The position numbers and the translations under genes were made by a program. Of a DNA stretch of 64,000 nucleotides, positions 24,930 to 37,105 are shown in pieces (the first letter of the stretch is position 1; each line of letters starts with the position of its first letter). Below the pieces are notes generated by a model. The model did no database searches, was not told the origin of the DNA, and worked only from the letters and a program-made list of their open reading frames with translations. The stretch comes from Trogon surrucura (lineage: Eukaryota; Chordata; Aves; Trogoniformes; Trogonidae): positions 162,510,912-162,574,911 of the forward strand of contig CM036617.1 of NCBI GenBank assembly GCA_020746105.1, in the 5' to 3' direction.

Positions 24930-26079
24930 CCAGGCCTGACAGGGAAATAATTAGCATGGATTCACTAAGGCCAAATCACGCTTGACCAAACCAAATGCCT
25001 TCTGTGATTAAATTATTAGATCTGTGAATAAGAGATGACCAGTAGCTGAGATCTCTCTTGAATTCAGCACAGTTTTCAATATGGTCTCCCACAGTATCCA
25101 AGTTGGGATTTTACAGTTTGGACTACCAGATGGGCAAAAAAAATGGCTGGAATGCTGGGTTCAAAGAGTGCTAGTTATTTATTCATGTACGCTCAGAAAT
25201 TTCCTCAGTGTCTACTCTGTGACCCGTTGTTTTCAATATTTTTATCAATGACTTGAAGGAGAAATCAGAATCTAATGATATCAAGATTTTAAATGACATC
25301 AAGCCTGAGCGTTGCAGTGAATAAATTTGCAGGGAAGGGTGCCACCCAGGGGGACCTAGTCAGGATGGAGAAATGAACAACACAAAGCCCTGTACCTCAT
25401 TAACGTCAGGGCTAACTCTCTCATAATGGCACAAGCTATGGACTAGTCCTGCTGGTAAGGACCCACAATCCTGGTGGACAGAATATTAAACAAAAGCCAG
25501 CAGTATGGCTGGACAGGGAGGAAGGCCAATGGCATCCTGGGCTGTATTACTGGGGAACATAGCAAGCAGACTCAGAGAAGTGGCACTTTCCCTTTATTTG
25601 GTACTCATTACACCATAACAAGAACATCGTGTCCAATTTGGGGTTCCAAAAATATAGGGATGACATTGATTAAGTTCAGCGCAGGCCTATCAAGTGACAC
25701 AAAGGCTGACATGCTTCCCCTGGTCTTGTTCAGCCTGAAGAAGAGAGGAGGGGCTCTGTGGGACTTATCAGTAGCCCCCCAGGGCCAGGCTCTTCGCAGC
25801 AATATATGCTGAGGGGATGAGTGATATCAGACACAAACTGAAGCAAGGGAGGTTGAAAACAGATAAAAGGAGAAACTCTTCGATGTGAGGACAGTCAAAC
25901 GGTGCACAAGTCGCCCAGGGAGCCCATGTAGTGTCTGTCCCTGGAGGTTTTCAAGACACGACTGTATAAAGGCCCAAGAAATCTTGCTTCACCCCAAAAC
26001 CCACCCTGATTTGAGGAGGAGTTTAACCAGAGAACTCCTGAGGTTTCTTCCACCCTGAATAATTTAGTGAGTCTATGAA
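24930..26079 (+). mobile_element. Old, highly diverged CR1 (RT to 3' end)
   Basis: The region runs in CR1 order: CATGGATTCACTAAGGCCAA (RT), a VVYLDFS-equivalent block, GTCTCCCACAGTATCC, TTTTTATCAATGACTTGAAG, GCCAATGGCATCCTGG (about 25527), the CCTGAAGAAGAGAGGAG block and a 3' end resembling 'TTCCACCCTGAATAATTTAG'. Many indels destroy every frame, so this is one of the oldest copies. Confidence 0.82.
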
Positions 26080-28531
26080 GATACCAGGTACTGATGATTT
26101 CTTTAGCTTAGTGGAGAAAAGGATAACAAGAATCATTTACTTGAATCTAAAACTAGATGAACTGAAAAGAAAACTTCTAGCAGTGCCTGTGATTAACCAA
26201 AGAAACCAGTGCCAGAAGACAGAGGGGACTTCCTGCTCCTGCTGGTTTCAAATCAGGGTACATTTTTTACTCAAGTATACACACAGGGTTTAAAACATAA
26301 GTAAATTATGTTAACCATAGTGGAGCACAAAACAAGAAGTCAGATAAGATGATGAAATAGCTTTAGCTCTCTGCTCATAATACCTACAAGTTAAGGAAAA
26401 TGCTAGCTATTACTTGGTTAAATAACTACTTTAAGTGACCTTAGTTTTTCAGCAAGAAAGATTAACTCATGCCCCAACCAAAAATTAAAAGAAAACAGAT
26501 ACAGCAAGTACAGCAGAAAGAGTTACTAACTTTATATATTTTCCAGTCCTTTTTCAGTGCAAGGCTTCTCAACAGGTAATGGGCTTTGCTCCCTGGTTTG
26601 TATTTAAGATTAATTCACACTGAGAGCTTGAAGTCACTTCAAATACCATGTAGCAGCAAATTTCAAGATTTGTATTGAGCTCTCTGTAAAAACAAAGGAT
26701 TCTACGTGCACAGGAATTTAAAGCAGCATGTCATTAGCAACTGTGGACACAATTAAAATAGTCATTATGACTAGGCAGCATAATATTCTTCTAAAAGAAA
26801 AAGGTGAGGTCTGCATTTGCTTAGCTTTTAAAAATCAAACAAAATTAGTACTGTTCTGCCTACTGGATCACTGGTTTTCAAGTGTGTAGCCAGCACCCCT
26901 TATATTTCCAATTTAACATGAATCCCATAAGTACTTCTTTCTAGAATGAGCTCACAGAGCTACTGCCCGTTAAGGCAGAAGTTTAAGTAACCAAATAAAT
27001 TTGCTCAAGCAAATGTTTGTACCTGGCACGTAACTAATTCAGAAACGTATGTAATACACACTGAAAATCTTTATATGTTCTTACTTGTAATTTAATTCAG
27101 AATCCAATTTTGTTTTGAAACAAAGCGCAAATTCATCAGCCAAGGTTACAAGAAAGAAGCTTGACATTTTAAACAACGCCTTTTTAAAATTATTAGACTG
27201 TAAGCTAGTGTTTGAACAGTTTTTAGAAGGCTGAAACACCTTTCCTTGTGCTAAGATAACTACAAAGGCTGAACAGCTTTCTTCACTCTTGCCAAAATAA
27301 CACACCTATTGCCAAACATAGAAGTGCCTCATCTAAAAAAAAAAAAGCATGTGCTACAAAGTAACAAAAAAATTTAGATCTTCTAACCTCACCTAACTGA
27401 AACATCATTGCTGAAAAGGCCAGGAAAAAAAGTTCATCAGATAGGCAAAACAGTAGTTATTCCAAGTCTGATCATAAAAGTGTGTGTGAATTATCCAGCT
27501 GCAAATCAATGTACCTACAAACTTGCGGATCTCCACCTAAACGACTGATAGAAAAATATTCCATCTATATCAACCCACTGCAAGCCAGAGGGATATGGAT
27601 TTAAAATGATTTTATATAGGTCTTCATTCATTCTTCAGCCTTCTAGCACAATAAGCACAGAGGCAATGGACAGCACTAATCGTCACACAAAGGCAAGAAA
27701 AGAGTTTCACATGTCCGCACATTGTGGCCATGCAGGCATTTATATGACTAAATCAGGAGCCCCTAAACCACTTCACAGAATTATTTGCTGCTACAATTAG
27801 ACCTCATAGAGCAGCGTCCCACCATTGTCTGACATTCTGCAAACTAGGTACCACCGTGTGTTCCCTGCTCCTCACTGGACCAATGGGACAAGAGACAGCC
27901 TGCAGCTGAGTGACCATGACATAGCAGAACCCACAATGCAAAGAACCACGCCAGGCACACCAGACCCTGACTTGCAGTGTAGGCTCTCCATGGTCTCATA
28001 GCTCGATACGCTTCCTGGTTTGTGTCCCAAAATCAGACTGAGTGGCCCATGTCATCCACACCTACAAGATCTGATACACAGGTCCATACAAATAAGATTT
28101 GTCTGTAGAGCGTCCAGAATACACACAGATGCCTTTTTAAACACTTTTAAGTAATATTAAGGCTAGATCTAAGATGAAACGTTAATTTTAATTAAAAGCA
28201 ATCTCTTACAGGGCATAGGATAGATCAGTTTTTTAAAATTAGAAATAAGTAAGCTGGGATTTTTTGTTGCACTTTTTAAAGTTCAAATATAAGAGGAAAA
28301 TCAAATAACTGGGACCAGCAACAAGAAAAAGTAAAATCAAATAACCTCCTCCTCAGCAGTGAGAACAGGGTAAGTAAGGCCCATTTTGATGAATTCTGCA
28401 CCTTGGAAACTATTTCCTATGCAAGCCAAACCAGATTTATTTAAATAAAATCACTGATGACTGACCTGCATTTGTTTGCCCTGATACAAATCATTCAATA
28501 TCGCACTGCTCACTCCCAGCCATTATTCCTC
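26080..28531. other. Unassigned intronic sequence next to the LARGE1 exon donor
   Basis: AT-rich intron with no recognised exon or repeat. A somewhat GC-richer segment at about 27800-28060 has no open frame worth reporting. Confidence 0.5.
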
Positions 28532-28541
28532 TCCTACCTTC
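28532..28541 (-). other. 5' splice donor of the LARGE1 first coding exon
   Basis: On the minus strand the sequence reads GAAG followed by GTAGGAG, close to the MAG/GTRAGT consensus. The GT is at 28537-28536. Reading past it would give residues unrelated to LARGE1, which supports splicing here. Confidence 0.85.
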
Positions 28542-28724
28542 AAAACTCCCAGCAAACAGATAAATCCACGTAATGGCTGGGACAAAAAGGACGGTCAGAG
28601 AAGCAGCCAGGAATTTCCGTCGCCCTCTGCAGATTCCCAGCATTCTCTCAGGAGTGCAGATTCCCAACCTCGCGCTGTTCCTATGTTGGAAGCAGGTCAT
28701 CCACAGCCTCCCACATGTTACTCC
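28538..28724 (-). CDS. LARGE1: LARGE1 first coding exon (start codon plus cytoplasmic tail and membrane anchor)
   Basis: This exon carries the 5'UTR end and the first 35 codons of LARGE1. The enzyme is a bifunctional xylosyl/glucuronyltransferase that builds matriglycan on alpha-dystroglycan in the Golgi. Translation from the ATG at 28643-28641 begins [16 protein letters not shown] and ends [12 protein letters not shown]. From memory, the first 16 residues match the vertebrate LARGE1 N-terminus exactly, and they do not resemble LARGE2. A short basic tail (RGRRK, residues 6-10) precedes a hydrophobic anchor at about residues 11-31, as expected for a type II Golgi enzyme. The exon starts after a pyrimidine-rich CAG and ends at an AAG/GTAGGA donor. 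The last base is the first base of a split codon (phase 1), consistent with the following Asp in other vertebrates. The start has A at -3. The coiled coil and both catalytic domains are encoded outside the window. Exon identity is strong; the exact 5' edge is inferred from the acceptor. Confidence 0.92.
28681..28716 (-). promoter_or_regulatory. Upstream ORF (11 codons) in the LARGE1 leader
   Basis: Eight bases into the exon an ATG with A at -3 opens a frame reading [11 protein letters not shown], then TAG. It ends 37 bases before the LARGE1 start codon and lies in a different frame. A second ATG at 28700-28698 is in frame with LARGE1 and would add 19 residues (beginning [11 protein letters not shown]), but it has T at -3 and overlaps the uORF. 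Seen directly; an effect on translation is inference. Confidence 0.5.
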
Positions 28725-28752
28725 CTGAAAAGGAAATGAAAAAAAAAAAAAT
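28725..28752 (-). other. 3' splice acceptor of the LARGE1 first coding exon
   Basis: Read on the minus strand, a run of about twelve T is followed by CATTTCCTTTTCAG, immediately before GGAGTAAC. A TTAAT just upstream of the T run could serve as the branch point. This is a textbook acceptor and sets the exon 5' edge at 28724. Confidence 0.85.
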
Positions 28753-31700
28753 TAACAACTTATCTCTTCAGAAAGTTAGACTGTGGCAGTATTCCTAAAG
28801 AGTTAAAAGAACAATGCTAAAAATGTGATTACTGATACTGCAAAGCAGTGCCAATTTCAAAATTATCCAAGACTACTTAATAGTAAAGCAAGTTTCAGAA
28901 GTCAGACTGAGACAGTAAGTCAATAAAACACATCATATCACCTTAATACATGCTAAGCTAATCTTACTGAGAGACATTTACTTTATTTAGTTTTTTTGCC
29001 ACGATTTTTTTTCTGGGTTCTTTGATTCCTACGTGTGCTGGTGCCCCTGGGCTGATAAGAGAAAGCCACGTGTATTTCTCCACCCGCTCCCAAAGAGCAA
29101 AAGTCACATCAGTGAATCAATGAGCTGGCTGCAGGTCATCATGAACTCAAGAGAGTGAACTGAAAAATGAAAGGTAAAGTTCTGGGGAAGAGGGATGTTA
29201 TTAAAATGACCCAGTTTGCTAATCAAAAAGCAATGTTGATGAAGTGTAAAAGGGGAGAAGGGCAAACTGGGCAAGGAAGCTTCCTTTATCACAAAAGGGG
29301 CTATCAGGAGCTTTAGACTGTATGCTATGACTAAATAAGGGCATTCTGGAGAGTACTGTGGTTTTTATGAGGAAAAAACAATTCTCATCTTAATTTTGTT
29401 TAAAGTAATTGTTGTGCATTTCAGAGAGCCCAAGATGGCAAAATAATCTGATGATCTTTATTCACAGAAAAACTAATATTCCCATACCAGTGCAAGCATG
29501 TAGGGTATAAAAAATATTTCACTATCATTTGACTTCTTTCGAAGAGGGAGGAAAAGCTAGTATTAGACCAGAAAAGTTGGAGAAGCAAAGGAAGGTATTA
29601 AATCCACGCAAATGTAGTTCAGGTATTGTGTAGACAGACTCATGTTTTCCAATTTAATAAAAAAGAATCGGTCTACAAAAACGATAGGGAAAGAAACACA
29701 GACTTTGGCAGTATAAGGTGTTTAATTTAATAACAGTGCCCTTTGGCTTATGCTTAAACTAGCACTACAGCAGAAATAAGCAATTAAAGCATCCCTGCAC
29801 GTACATATTAACAATGGCTACTGTGTGTCTTGAAAATACGTCTGAGCTCTACAACTCTGGGTATATTGCAGTGAAAGTCAATTCTCAAATCAAAATTACA
29901 GCAAAAATGAGACTTACAAACAAGAAAAACGGGTTTAGACAAAGAACTGCTGCTGGAGACACCTTGCTGTAGTAATCAGGCAAACTTACAGTTGTTCCTC
30001 GAACATTCAATAGCGCCCACTCTACTACACTACAGTGTAAGAGCCATGATAATACTCTGACCCTAGAACTGATAAAATAGTCTATAATTTGTCCACAGCC
30101 GGCACAAAAAGTATTCCATTGTGCCAGCTTTTCAAAGCAATGAATGCCTCACCACGGAGTTTTAGCACAAAATATGTGGACAGACTTATTATTAACAACT
30201 GTGGTATTAGAGTAACTGTGTTAGAGACACACGTTTGGTAGATATATTGTGGAGAACTCTTATCTTCATTCACTGTATTTGGATAACAATTACATTCTAT
30301 TTCTCTTCCTTATATCACATAGTTTGTACAATTACTCTGAAGAGAGTCCTTTACATGCCTACTTGAAAAACATAGATAATTTTCTTGGCTTCTGTGTTTT
30401 ACACTTGCTGTATGTGTGGATATTGTAAAGTACACAGAAACATTTTAAGTAGGAATATCTTTTTTTTTTTTTTCCCATTTAACATCATGGCATGCACCAC
30501 TGACATGAATGTGTGCATGGAAAAATAAATATTTGAAAAAAATAAAATCACAAGCAGAGTCGTTCTCAAATTGCCACATCTTGTAAGGCGACATGTGTTG
30601 GATACAAACTGCTCCTACCAATGATAACTGTGAAATCTACAGGTAGTAAAGTAAGAGTCAACACTACATCTTTCTGAAACGATGCTGTTAAAAGCACACT
30701 GATGCAAGTTTTTGGGATAATGACATCCAGACTCTGAAGCTCGGGGTTATAGTGCTTGTAGTGGATTAATTCAACCTGGGGCTGCATATTTAAGAAATAA
30801 TTTAATTTTTCCTATATATTCTTTTAACTATCCATGCAAGTTAAGTTTCTGAACAGGTCGACATGTAGAATGAAATCCAGCTTTTCTTCTCCATGAACGT
30901 AAAGTCCCCAAAGCTGTGAATAGTTTGAGTCTTAAATATTCATTGTCAGTGTATAAAGTCACCATATCTGCTATTTCTTTTCCAAATTACATAATGCATC
31001 ATATGCAAACCCTACACAAGCAACTGTATAAAAGGTCCATGAATGGTAATCAAGAGGCCCAGCTCAAAGAAAAGCCTTTAGACTCAATCATGTATTCATC
31101 ATTGGGTTTACTCATAGAAAATTTTAAATAACATATCATCATCAAATAAATTGAAAGAAGATATTGCAGTTCTTTGACTTGGCTTTCCTTTCAATTCAAC
31201 AGGTGCCAGGTGGATATCTGTCATGAAGGAGAAATGCCTGACAACACTGGCTGGAGCAAGGGCTGAGCACAGCAGAGGTTAGCACTGTGCACGCTTCTGT
31301 CACAGGAGCCTGCCACCGCCTTTTGGACTTCTACAAGCCATAGTCTTTCTGAATCTGACAGCCATCTCCCAAAAAGGTCTTAGAAAGCAATTTCACGGTA
31401 CAGGCTGAAAACGAAGCTACTTCAGATGTAACACCACGAGCTATATTCACCTTTTCACTAATAACAAACACTATGAAACGGTTCACGTCATTTACACAGA
31501 TCCCTGTGGTTTTCCTCCTGGTGGCTTCCAGTCTTAACATCCAGGGTTAACTAAACACCTGTACTCAGAAATACATAATATGAAATATGTTGGAAAGGGA
31601 AAAAAAAAAAAAAGATGAAGAATTAACTGGCCAGTTTAAGCACAGGATCTAGGTGTGATACCCTGATCAAAACGCAGCCAGTGGTTTATCTGTTGCCCAA

Positions 31701-34700
31701 TGTTAGTACTGTGAGATACACCCGACACAGTCACAGTGGTAACTTTAGCCGGTTTTATCTGGTTTATCTCAAAGCAAGGGAGACAAAAATGAGCCTCAGA
31801 GTGAAAGGCAATGTTTGGGAGAGTTTCTGATAAGGGGTCTCCACTTCAAAACACGGTCTCAGCTTCACTCTTCCAGACACAATCAGATTTTCTGCCTGTG
31901 TCACAGATACAGAAAAGGTACATCCGTGTCAGGATATTCTTCTGCCTTGGTTTTCAATTGCTGATTTATTGAATGTGCTCCAAAAGCATCATGTAATTAT
32001 ATTTTAGAAATCCAATGAAATAACACCTGCAAAAGTTTGCTTCATGTACATCATGCATGTATGTCTTGCTGTAAGTCAGATGCTCTGTAGTTCCACAACA
32101 CAGCCAGTTCAAGATTTAAAAAAACCTACTGCCCACGACAGACACTAATACAGCAACCTCAGGCCAGCTCATCCTTGATTACTGCTAATGGTGCTACTAC
32201 TAGCTTGGACAACGCCTGTGTGAGGGGTCACAGTGAGAATTAAAATAAATCGGGTTTCTCTTCACAAAGACTTACTCATGACCTTCTTACCACATGGCAA
32301 CAGTGAAGGGAATGACTTTTGTTACCTTCACATTTGGTCAAATGCTTCCATTAACTACACTCTACCTTATCAGAGTGGTCGCTTTGTTAAATCAAGGATT
32401 ATCTCCTCGGCTAAGTGTGAAGCAGCTTGCAATCAGTATGAACAGCACATATATTAAAACACAACACAACACTAATCACATCGGTATTCAGTTTCTATTA
32501 ATTTATTTTTTTAATTACAGTATGACAGTTCCACTATGTCGGACATTCAGTAGGAGCTGAGCGGAACAATGGAAGTAATTATGAAAACAAAAATCAAACA
32601 CTATTAACTAGATTTAACTGCTCTACTATAAAAAGCTTTTCCGACTGCTTCATACATTTCCTTGCATTTGTTACAGTTAATCTTATCCCAGTAATCTTCC
32701 ATTTGTTTTCAGAGCCACTGAAATGAATATATACAGTTAAAGCTGTTTATATACCAATCCTGTGCCTTGGCTTTGCTGTGTTTCTTGAATTAATATTATC
32801 TAATTCTTTCTGCTTTTCCACACTTGCAGTCATAGAGTCAATGAACAATTTCTACTGTAAAGCTTTTCCCTTGGCTGTGTGTCAATGTAGCATCCATTCC
32901 TTAGGAGAGATTTTTCACAGCTTTTTGCCAGACTCAAAATATAAATAACCTAAGGAAAAAAGCAGTATCTGTTTTTCTGTTATAAAGAGTTTACTCCTTG
33001 ATAGTTAGTCAGCTTTTTATCTTGCAGCTTTGTGATCTTCCAGTTAAGGAAGGTGGTTGCCATGTAAAAGATTCTTGGTCAAATTAGAGAAAAGTTTGAG
33101 ACGATAAAGGCAGGGTGTGGAACAAACCAAACATTATAAAATAAAAGATGAAAGAATGAAATACTAAGTCTTTATTTAAATAAGCATCCCTTTGTTAATA
33201 TACTTAATTTCTCAAGTTCTTAGAACAGAAATAACAGACTGAAGGAAAACGTCCTTTCCTCTCCTCAACAACCTCTCCTCCCACCTGGAAGAAAGTACTG
33301 CAAAAGCAAACCTAAGGCTCCCTTTGCTCCTAAACTCTGAATTTTCTTAGCTTTGGAAATCTTCCGTGCAAATCAGACTTCTCAATCCTATGGTGTCATG
33401 GCTTTAAAGAAGGATTTGGAGTAAACTCATACTCAGGATCCACCTCAGGAGTTCTGTGAAGCCACTTTAAAGGAACAGATTACAGCTGAGTTTCCAAATG
33501 CTACCAAATTTACTCTTTTCTCAACTAGTTACAAGAAAATAGTCCTATCTATAAGAGAGAAAATAGCCAGTAAGTTGACAGTAGAAATGAGTTCTGCCTT
33601 GGAACTGTGCTAACTGCTCCAAGGGCACACAGGATTGACATCTTCTTTTATATCTTCACTCAGTATGTGCCGCGGCTCAAGGAAAATTCTATTAGTGCTC
33701 TGTTAATCAAAGTTTTCTAGAAGGTTCCAGCTGTAAGCAACACCACCACTGTCTATCCTGACAGTAGCCACAGAGAGAAATAAATAAATAATATACTTTT
33801 ACATTTTTCCTTTTCCATCTTTTCCATTCTCATGTATTTCTTCATACGTATGTACACTTATATATGCATTTTAATGGTATTCCTTTTTTCTTTCAAGACT
33901 AGACTGTTCAAAAGAAGGAAAGCCTGCAACTTTAAAAATTTATTATCAAGAAATAACACAAAATCAACAGAATATTTTTCTAAGCCTCCACTAAAATGTC
34001 ACTATTAACATGAGGGGGGAAAAAAAAAATCTATCAGTTGAGAACAGACAGCAGCAACAAAACACAATCATGAGAGAAAGATCAATCTTGCCTGTTATTC
34101 ACATTTCATTTGCAACCTAAAATTATACTTAGTTTTCAAAGCAGCTACTGACCTGTTTTTTCAATGAGTTGCCCCAACTCTCCTTTACTCTACCCCCTCA
34201 CCTATATGGGCATATAGTAACTGCATTTCCTGACTCCCAAATTTATCTCAGGACATGGCACAGTTCAAAGAAAGTGAAAAAGAGCCTGACTCGGTTTGTT
34301 TATGGCAGAAGCCTAACAAGATACTGCATATATACAGTAAGAATAGTTGAGAATTTGAGATCCCCATGACACTGAATTACAAAAACACATTAGAAATCAT
34401 GGCCAACCAAGCAGTAATAACTGTGGTGGAGAATCATTCAATACTAGAGCAAATCTGCTCCAGAACCACAGTTTACACTCATTATTACATATTCAAATTT
34501 CAGGCTTAAAAAAAAGACAAAGCTCCACATCTTTCAAAATCCAGGCCTCTCCACCTGAGATAATGGCAGGAAGAAAAAATAACACGCTACCTACTCTTGG
34601 TTGGAAGAAGACATCAGTATATTGCTGCATCATTGCTCTTCCTGCCTCTATACCAGGGCATCTTTCTCCTTCCTAATCAGATACTGAGGAGTCATGGGTT

Positions 34701-35249
34701 TGTCCATTCATTAATCCCCTTTCTTAGGTACTGTGTGCACACAACCACACAGAAAACAAAATGGTCCTTGAATGCGAAGTAGGGCACTACATGCAACATC
34801 TCTCAAGAATTTTGATGCTAATACTTCGGCTTCTCAGTTCAAGCTCTAGTTCTTAGATGCTTATTCAAAAGCAGTGTTTACCTTCATTAGAATCCTCTCT
34901 ATATACAAAGCTTCTCAATTTCTAAGGAAATTGATTAAAATTTCATAAAGTTTTGCCCTAGAGAAAACAATTATTGCTTGAAGGGTTCCTCCCTGACAAA
35001 AAAAAATCCATGTCCCTCCATGAAGAAAAGTTCTATTCCAAAAAAGAAAAAAAGAACCATTTATTTTACTGCATAGATGTTAAACTAGAAGTTACTTTTA
35101 CGTGGGGATTTGTAATAAGCTTACAGCAGCTACTTACTTGTCAGATGAAAACAGAAGTTGGCATCGTATTTGCAAATTGTTCTTTACTAAATACTTGCAT
35201 TAAATAAAAAAAATAAAAGGAGAGAGAAGGGCTCAGGTGGCTCTCTTCT
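28753..35249. other. Unassigned intronic sequence upstream of the LARGE1 exon
   Basis: About 6.5 kb of AT-rich DNA with poly-A/T tracts and chance frames only. No CR1 copy or RNA gene found. Confidence 0.5.
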
Positions 35250-35911
35250 CAATCCTGACAGTGAGAAGGAGCTAAGGAGGACCAGATGGATCCTGTGGGT
35301 CAAAAACCAGTTGCAAAAACTGGTATCGATAAGAAATATTTCGATTTTTCAACCATGGGACCTTCTCTGAGAATGGAGGACTGCTTACAAGGGACAGTTA
35401 CCCATCTGACCACATCGGGCAAACGTGCCTTTTCCAATAGGCTAGGCCCAAACTGGTGAGGAATTAAACTGGGAATAATGAGGAGAGAGATGAAAATCCA
35501 CCAACAAATGAGAAAGTAGTGAATTGGGCCAGCAAGCAAAGGATGCTGAGTGATGTGGATAAGAGATACCTGTCTGCAGTAATCAGGTAATGGATGGATA
35601 CAGGCTTTTTAGGAAGGACTAGTGAAGAAGGCAAGAAGGAGGAATTATCCTGTATGTGAGAGCAGCAGAAACGCACAGAGCTCTCCTTAGTACCCTTCCT
35701 CCCTCCTCATCGCTGGTGAGAAACACCCCAAGTGGTGAATTCAGGTGTGGGCTCCCCGGTTTAAGGACAGAGCCAGAGAGATTGTGGAATCTTTGTCCTT
35801 GGAGACATTCAAAACCCAAATGGACACGACCCTGAGCAACTTGCTTTAGCTGAACTTGCAGGGGGTCGAACTACGCAATCTCCAGAGGGTTGATTCCATG
35901 ATTCTGTGATT
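35250..35911 (+). mobile_element. Internally deleted, diverged CR1 (5' region, endonuclease piece, 3' end)
   Basis: Three CR1-like blocks lie in order. Around 35422-35475, GGGCAAACGTGCCTTTTCCA and AATAGGCTAGG resemble the 5' part of CR1. At 35596-35670 a block resembles the endonuclease region (ACAGGCTTTTTAGGAAGGA, compare 'LFRKDR'). At 35770-35911 there is a clear 3' end: GAGATTGTGGAATCTTTGTC, then a tail ending CCATGATTCTGTGATT. Most of ORF2 is missing. The 5' blocks are less certain than the 3' end. Confidence 0.7.
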
Positions 35912-37022
35912 GGACAATTTTGTAACCAGTCATAAAATTTATAGTGCCCATTCAATATAAAAGCTCAAAAAATTCCAACTAACATCTGCTCCACTCTACC
36001 TGAATAATAATAATGCACATCAACAATTATACTGAAATACACAAAGAAACCCAGGTTAAACTTGCAGGCAGTATAAATCAATGTAGCTCCACTAAGGTCA
36101 ATTCAACCTGCATCAATTCACAAAAAATACAGACCGAGTCTCTCATCGTTAATGGACAAGATGTTGAGTTTTTTACATAAGCATCAAAATTCTCACCTCA
36201 CGAATATTATTAAACCTAGGAATATTTCTATCAAATTTACATAAAAATAAACAAAATGCCATAATGAAAACTTCAAGAACAGCTGAGAATTTTATATTTG
36301 AATAAGCAGGGATTCAGCAAATAGGAAAAAAAGCTTAATACATATATATGGCCATGATCAAAAGCAGAAAACAAATCCTTTGTTACAATTACAGTGCTAC
36401 TTTACTAAGCACATTATACATTCTCAATAGTTCTTTAATGCTATCACAGAACATCAGATAGCACCATGAGTTGTGAGATATTTTTTTTTAGTAAGTTTCC
36501 TGTCAAAATCCTTATGTGTTGAGGTCCAGTATTTTTTTGTTCTTAAATATTACATCATCCAGGCAGGCTATGAGGACTAGCCATTTCCATAGGCTTTCCC
36601 AGGGCTGAGTGGGTTCTATACAAGTGGATGTGAAAGGTGGTTTCCACCCCATATTCCCTCTTTTAACCTAACAAAGAAGCCAAGTTCTTGCAGAATAATT
36701 TGGCATCAGGCACTTTTTTAAGCAGGCAAGGGAGCTGTCGATTCAGTTTTTTTCACATAGGACTATCCTTGAACACTGGAACACTGCTTGATAAACTTGA
36801 ATTTATAAATACAGATTTCTCATGGCTTCTTACTTGGCACTACACAGATTAATGTGGGTATTAGACAAAATGGCATGTGCATTTAATGCAATTACAAAAG
36901 GAGTATGAAAGGTGTTATCAAAGCTGAACAAAGCTGTAGAAACTAACCTCAGGAGGAGACACTGGCAAAAGCACTTTACTAAAGAATCCAAATTTTCCAC
37001 GTGTGGAGTTAGCATTTCAATA
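35912..37022. other. Unassigned intronic sequence
   Basis: AT-rich; no gene or repeat recognised. Confidence 0.5.
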
Positions 37023-37105
37023 GCATCATAGAATAGTTTAGGTTGGAAGGGATCTCTGGAGGTCATTTAGTCCAATCCTCTGCACAAAGCAGGTTGAACA
37101 CCATC
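37023..37105 (-). mobile_element. CR1 3'-end fragment
   Basis: CATCATAGAATAGTTTAGGT, then TGGAAGGGATCTCTGGAGGT, TCCAATCCTCTGCACAAAG and CAGGTTGAACACC form the standard CR1 3' end on the minus strand. Only about 80 bases remain. Confidence 0.85.

Larger units (their letters stand above)
1..28537 (-). other. LARGE1: LARGE1 intron downstream of the first coding exon (partial)
   Basis: No exon matching the next part of LARGE1 (Asp-Gly-Lys-Pro onward, the coiled coil and the first glycosyltransferase domain) appears among the open frames here. The whole stretch is therefore read as intron, at least 28.5 kb long, on the minus strand. It holds the microsatellite and CR1 copies listed separately. 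Confidence 0.75.

Noticed and set aside
28641-28700. Extended LARGE1 start at 28700 as the main start
   Set aside because: It has a poor -3 base and overlaps the uORF; known vertebrate LARGE1 starts at MLGICRG. Kept only as a possible alternative.
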